Made by a program: the position numbers and the translations under genes. This document shows, piece by piece, positions 5,656-8,198 of a DNA stretch of 8,198 nucleotides (positions are counted from its first letter, which is position 1; each line of letters starts with the position of its first letter). The stretch is from JADFSZ01 sp022560555 [NCBI: PVC group bacterium] (GTDB lineage: Bacteria > GCA-001730085 > JADFSZ01), in contig JADFSZ010000077.1 in the NCBI GenBank assembly GCA_022560555.1, positions 1 to 8,198 of the forward strand. Direction: 5' to 3'. The notes under the pieces were generated by a model. That model made no database searches and had not been told where the DNA came from. It saw only the letters and a program-made list of their open reading frames with translations.

Positions 5656-7527
5656 TCAATCCCGAATTTGCTCGAGCATTTCTTTCGCTCCCTGATGCTT
5701 CGGTTCAATGGCAAGAACATTTTTCCAGTACTTGCGGGCCGTTTTAACATTCCCGGTGCGAAATGCCGCTAAGCCCAGATTTAAATGAGTCGGCACATTA
5801 AGGGGATCCTCTTGTAAAATCAATTGCCATTGCAAAACAACACTCGACATATCATTCAGATACATGTAAAATTCCGCCAATTTATTGCGAAATATTAAAT
5901 ATTGTTTCGGATAATCCGCAACCAATTTCTGATAGGCTATGATTTGAGCTAATAGTATTTTCTGCCGCAAATCATCCCAGGCCACTTTAGGATACAGACC
6001 TTCAGAACTTATGTTCCCTTTACTGGCAAAAAAGAAAATGTTTTCTTTTTCATGAACCAAATTATAATTCCGCTGGATGAATTTTAATAAATCCGGATAC
6101 CGGATAGGGACGTCCACGCATTCTGCATCGAGCAATAAATATTTAGGTTCGATGTTATTATATTTCTTCATAGCAAAAACTCCCTCGCTACGATGCGTAA
6201 AATGAGGTTCGAGGCTTCTAGAAACTAACAAAGAGTCCTCAGGGGGGACCAACTCTTCAATCTCTTTTATCGCTTTGAGACGCGTACCATGAAATTCTTT
6301 CGTCTGCAACAAGGATTTATCACGGAAACTGTAATCAAACGTTTCGGAATAGTAAAACATAACTGCCGTAACCGCAAGACTCGCCAATACAATCCCTCTT
6401 AACATTTGTCGCGATTTCCTAGGAGGAAGCCATCCCCCGAGTTTTCGAAGCCCCATAATATATGCGTAAAAAATGACCGGGATCATGGTGGCCGTATAAT
6501 GCTTGATTAAACTGAACTGTCCCGTAAAATCAGCCAAAGTGTTTTGAGCAATTAAGGGAAGAATCGCCACGATCAGCGGCCAATGAAGCAGGGGGATTAA
6601 GAAATGCGGTCCAAATAAATACATGATGTATTTCATTTTCTGGGGGTTTCCTGCAACAAACCCAAACGTATCAACGGGGTGAAGGAAAGTGTTTTTGACA
6701 ATTGAGCTCAACGATCCTCCTAACGTAGAGTAACGATTAAGGAGAACAACATCGTTGATAAAATCAATTCCTCCGAGATACTTAATCATAACAACTTTTG
6801 TGATTACGATAAACCAGGATAGCCCCAAAAGAATACACAAAATTCCCTTTTGCCAATCTTTCCTGTATAGCAGAAAATATAACCCCAGTAGCGCCACCAA
6901 AATGCCATGGTCTTCTTTGCAAAGAAGAATGCATGCCAGACACAGATAGAATCCTTTTGTCGATTTTAATTCATAAAATAAAAATAGTAATACCAAAAAT
7001 ATGATCGCTGTCACTCCATAATGAAAACCATTGACACAAAATCCTGATGTCGCCGGAAAAATGAGGTAACATATCCCTACGAGACATGCCAGAACTTCAT
7101 CATGAAGAATTCTGCGCGCTAAGTAATATAAGGGAATGGCTGCCAATGCGGCAAAAAGGGTCTGTAATATAAACAGGGTGTGTATACTTGTAAATATATA
7201 GTAAAACGCGAGGTATACAACTGCGATGGCTTCAAAATGTTGTGCAAACATGTTTTGATCAGCCGATTGGGTCCAAAATCCACGCCCCTGGAGAAAGTGC
7301 CAGAGCGACCCTTCATAAACGGCAGCGTCTTCACAATCAACATAATGCGCATACTTGTAAATAGGAACAGCCGAGAAGATAATAACAAATATAACAATCG
7401 CGCCACATAGTAAAAGTAACGGCTTGCTAAAAATCTTTCTGGAAAATAAAATGCCTGGAGTTGAGGCTTCAGACCTTGAAACAGGAGATAACCGATCCGG
7501 TTTTCTCCTATTTCTATTAGCTCTCAT
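5656..7527 (-). CDS. DUF2079 (GT-C-like) membrane protein with C-terminal TPR repeats
   Basis: This 623-residue protein begins with a basic, Ser-rich cytoplasmic tail (1-34). Around ten hydrophobic helices follow between about 36 and 395. DUF2079 landmarks are visible: CEDAAVYEGSLWHFLQGRG (65-83; the acidic pair is typical of the first outer loop), MFAQHFEAI (93-101), GFHYGV (167-172), CKEDHGI (203-209) and HYTATMIPVIFYA (343-355). The segment at about 400-502 is the family's soluble domain (SLLVSRSLEPHFTHR, PKYLLLDAE, IFFFAS). From about 515 to 620 there are TPR-like helices, clearest at THLNLGLAAFRTGNVKTARK (580-599). DUF2079 proteins are predicted lipid-linked-sugar-dependent glycosyltransferases like ArnT or PMT. 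The acceptor is unknown, and the TPR part may bind a protein partner. AAAGGG precedes the ATG, and two promoters lie just upstream. Confidence 0.87.
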   Translation of the reverse strand: MRANRNRRKPDRLSPVSRSEASTPGILFSRKIFSKPLLLLCGAIVIFVIIFSAVPIYKYAHYVDCEDAAVYEGSLWHFLQGRGFWTQSADQNMFAQHFEAIAVVYLAFYYIFTSIHTLFILQTLFAALAAIPLYYLARRILHDEVLACLVGICYLIFPATSGFCVNGFHYGVTAIIFLVLLFLFYELKSTKGFYLCLACILLCKEDHGILVALLGLYFLLYRKDWQKGILCILLGLSWFIVITKVVMIKYLGGIDFINDVVLLNRYSTLGGSLSSIVKNTFLHPVDTFGFVAGNPQKMKYIMYLFGPHFLIPLLHWPLIVAILPLIAQNTLADFTGQFSLIKHYTATMIPVIFYAYIMGLRKLGGWLPPRKSRQMLRGIVLASLAVTAVMFYYSETFDYSFRDKSLLQTKEFHGTRLKAIKEIEELVPPEDSLLVSRSLEPHFTHRSEGVFAMKKYNNIEPKYLLLDAECVDVPIRYPDLLKFIQRNYNLVHEKENIFFFASKGNISSEGLYPKVAWDDLRQKILLAQIIAYQKLVADYPKQYLIFRNKLAEFYMYLNDMSSVVLQWQLILQEDPLNVPTHLNLGLAAFRTGNVKTARKYWKNVLAIEPKHQGAKEMLEQIRD

Positions 7528-7546
7528 GTATCACCCTTTAATTTTC

Positions 7547-7590
7547 GTTATATCTTCGGTAATTTATACGTCAATCGAACATTCCGACAA
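7547..7590 (-). promoter_or_regulatory. Two overlapping sigma70-like promoters for the DUF2079 gene
   Basis: Minus strand, nearer the gene: TTGACG (plus 7569-7574), 16-base spacer, TATAAC (plus 7547-7552). Further away: TTGTCG (plus 7585-7590), 16-base spacer, TATAAA (plus 7563-7568). The nearer one would start at the ribosome site itself and so give almost no leader; the farther one gives a leader of about 30 bases and fits better with the AAAGGG at plus 7534-7539. Confidence 0.45.
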
Positions 7591-7786
7591 TATTCCCGTA
7601 CTTGGCAGTAGGCAAATAAGCGATGAGCTGCTTGGCAATCATATCCAGGGGATATAGTTTGACTGCATGATGGCAATTGTTTTTTCTTTTGGCGTAATGA
7701 CATTCATCAGAGGTCTACAAAAGTTTTATGAATCCTGAAACTAATCTGATCTCTTCTCGAATGATCATAGGAGATGAAGTCAAAGC

Positions 7787-7829
7787 AAAAAGAGGGGGCA
7801 GGCTGGACTTGCGAACCTTTAACCTCTTT
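7787..7829 (-). terminator. Possible minus-strand terminator (AAAGAGG/CCTCTTT plus T-run)
   Basis: On the minus strand AAAGAGG (plus 7823-7829) pairs with CCTCTTT (plus 7789-7795) and the RNA then runs into U residues (plus 7787-7791). The 27-base loop is too long for a classic intrinsic terminator, and an alternative pairing (GGGCA 7796-7800 with TGCCC 7829-7833) competes. It could end a minus transcript entering from the right edge. Confidence 0.22.
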
Positions 7830-7835
7830 GCCCGA

Positions 7836-7852
7836 AAAATATGCCCGCGCTA
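7836..7852 (-). repeat. 17-bp exact repeat, copy 2
   Basis: On the minus strand this reads TAGCGCGGGCATATTTT, identical to 665-681. Here it borders the GC-rich segment and lies next to the possible minus-strand terminator rather than downstream of a visible promoter. Confidence 0.6.
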
Positions 7853-7901
7853 GGAATCGGCCCACTCTTGCTCGCCTTAAAGTCTCGTTCCAGCAGGCCC
7901 C

Positions 7902-7972
7902 TTCATCCCGAAAATGAAACCCTGGAAGCTCGTGCATGGTTTTCGAGGACCAAAGGTCATCGGAAATCCAGG
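7902..7972 (+). other. Cluster of inverted repeats, possible structured RNA element
   Basis: TTCAT/ATGAA (7902-7906/7914-7918) forms one hairpin. CCTGGA/TCCAGG (7921-7926/7967-7972) can close a branched domain that holds CTCG/CGAG (7929-7932/7944-7947) and GACC/GGTC with a 3-base loop (7948-7951/7955-7958). These pairings were found by eye and are individually short; chance is possible in GC-rich DNA. I recognise no known RNA family here. Confidence 0.22.
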
Positions 7973-8009
7973 TCACTCGTTCACTGCCGCTTACGTCCCG
8001 CTCGCTTTT

Positions 8010-8026
8010 CCGGCCTTTTCGGCCGG
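8010..8026. repeat. Perfect GC hairpin CCGGCC-TTTTC-GGCCGG
   Basis: A 6-bp all-GC stem (8010-8015 with 8021-8026) closes a 5-base loop. No T-run follows on either strand, so it is not a simple terminator. Confidence 0.5.
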
Positions 8027-8042
8027 CGTTCACTCGGGTCCG

Positions 8043-8198
8043 TCACTTCGTTCCTCCCCTAGGACCTACAGATTTGTCACGCAACTGATACGTTTCCACT
8101 GTAAGGGTAGGTCGTCGTTTTTCTACCTTTTTTTCTACTAGTGTGCTTTTTGTTGTTTTTTCTGCTTTGCTTCGTTTTTTTTGTTTTTTGCCTTGTTG
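8043..8198 (-). CDS. Possible lysine-rich C-terminus of a gene entering from the right edge
   Basis: On the minus strand the frame from 8198 stays open for 51 codons to TGA at 8045-8043. The first about 30 codons are very rich in Lys/Arg with Gln, Thr and Glu (QQGKKQKKRSKAEK near the edge), like the basic tails of some ribosomal or nucleic-acid-binding proteins. The other two minus frames are also open for a while (stops at 8138 and 8077) and equally Lys-rich, because the strand is a run of A-rich codons, so the correct frame cannot be chosen here. It may instead be noncoding low-complexity DNA. Confidence 0.25.
   Translation of the reverse strand, partial: QQGKKQKKRSKAEKTTKSTLVEKKVEKRRPTLTVETYQLRDKSVGPRGGTK
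8103..8134 (+). terminator. Terminator-like hairpin with T-run, plus strand
   Basis: AAGGGTAG (8103-8110) pairs with CTACCTTT (8123-8130), eight pairs including one G-T, around a 12-base loop. The T-run (8128-8134) overlaps the outer stem and continues. No plus-strand gene lies upstream, so it would end an unannotated RNA from 7590-8100, or it is a by-product of the T-rich composition. Confidence 0.3.

Larger units (their letters stand above)
7591..8042. other. Gene-poor region with a GC-rich, hairpin-rich segment
   Basis: The left part (7591-7785) is AT-rich with a short hairpin (ATATCC 7641-7646, GGATAT 7650-7655) and nothing else I can name. From about 7790 the sequence turns GC-rich and stop-poor in several frames on both strands, including a GTG-started minus frame 8033-7707. 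No frame has a ribosome site or a recognisable protein, so I call none of them a gene. The segment is dense in short inverted repeats, described separately. Confidence 0.5.

Noticed and set aside
5669-5678. 10-bp palindrome TGCTCGAGCA near the convergent gene ends
   Set aside because: It lies within the last codons of the DUF2079-TPR gene and lacks a proper loop or long T-run, so a terminator role is not supported.
7787-7833. Minus-strand GGTTCGCAAGTCC resembles the T-loop and 3' side of a tRNA
   Set aside because: The flanking bases do not form a 5-bp T-stem, and no anticodon arm, D arm or acceptor stem can be built from the neighbouring sequence.
7707-8033. 108-codon minus-strand frame across the GC-rich segment
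   Set aside because: It starts with GTG without a ribosome site, has an Arg/Ser/Gly-rich composition typical of GC-rich noncoding DNA, and competes with equally open frames on the plus strand.

Overview
The window reads as chromosomal DNA from a Gram-negative-type bacterium with moderate to low GC. The coding genes have Shine-Dalgarno sites, sigma70-like promoters, tight gene overlaps and at least one well-supported TTG start. I see no phage, plasmid, IS or CRISPR features. The taxon cannot be fixed from the sequence. An uncultured lineage is plausible (a PVC/Omnitrophota-like bacterium would fit the DUF2079-TPR protein), but that is a guess.

Layout. (1) 1-646, minus strand: the 5' part of an exported protein that runs off the left edge, then a 99-aa two-helix membrane protein with a good promoter. 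Four 10-bp phased direct repeats lie just upstream of that promoter. (2) 647-1246: a divergent regulatory region with an inverted repeat, a candidate plus-strand promoter and a long leader before the next gene. (3) 1247-2392, plus strand: a WecE/RffA-type sugar aminotransferase. (4) 2389-4668, minus strand: a tightly packed three-gene operon. Its order is polyprenyl-phosphate-type GT2 glycosyltransferase, NeuD/PglD-like sugar acyltransferase, then a 2OG-Fe(II)-oxygenase-fold protein whose expected HxD motif reads His-Thr-Asn. It converges on the aminotransferase, and the two stop codons share TTAA. (5) 4992-5627, plus strand: a polytopic membrane protein of unknown function with buried acidic and His residues. 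(6) 5656-7527, minus strand: a DUF2079 (GT-C-like) membrane protein with a C-terminal TPR tail. (7) 7528-8198: promoters for the DUF2079 gene, then a GC-rich, hairpin-rich stretch of unknown nature and a strongly strand-biased T-rich right edge. The edge may be the lysine-rich end of a minus-strand gene.

Together, genes 3 to 6 suggest a small surface-glycan module. WecE would make a dTDP-4-amino-4,6-dideoxyhexose and the NeuD-like enzyme would N-acylate it. The GT2 would load a sugar onto undecaprenyl phosphate, and a GT-C-like protein could transfer from the lipid carrier on the outer side of the inner membrane. The oxygenase-like protein would be a tailoring or regulatory addition whose substrate is unknown. 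This pathway is inferred from families and gene order; no part of it is proved by the sequence alone.
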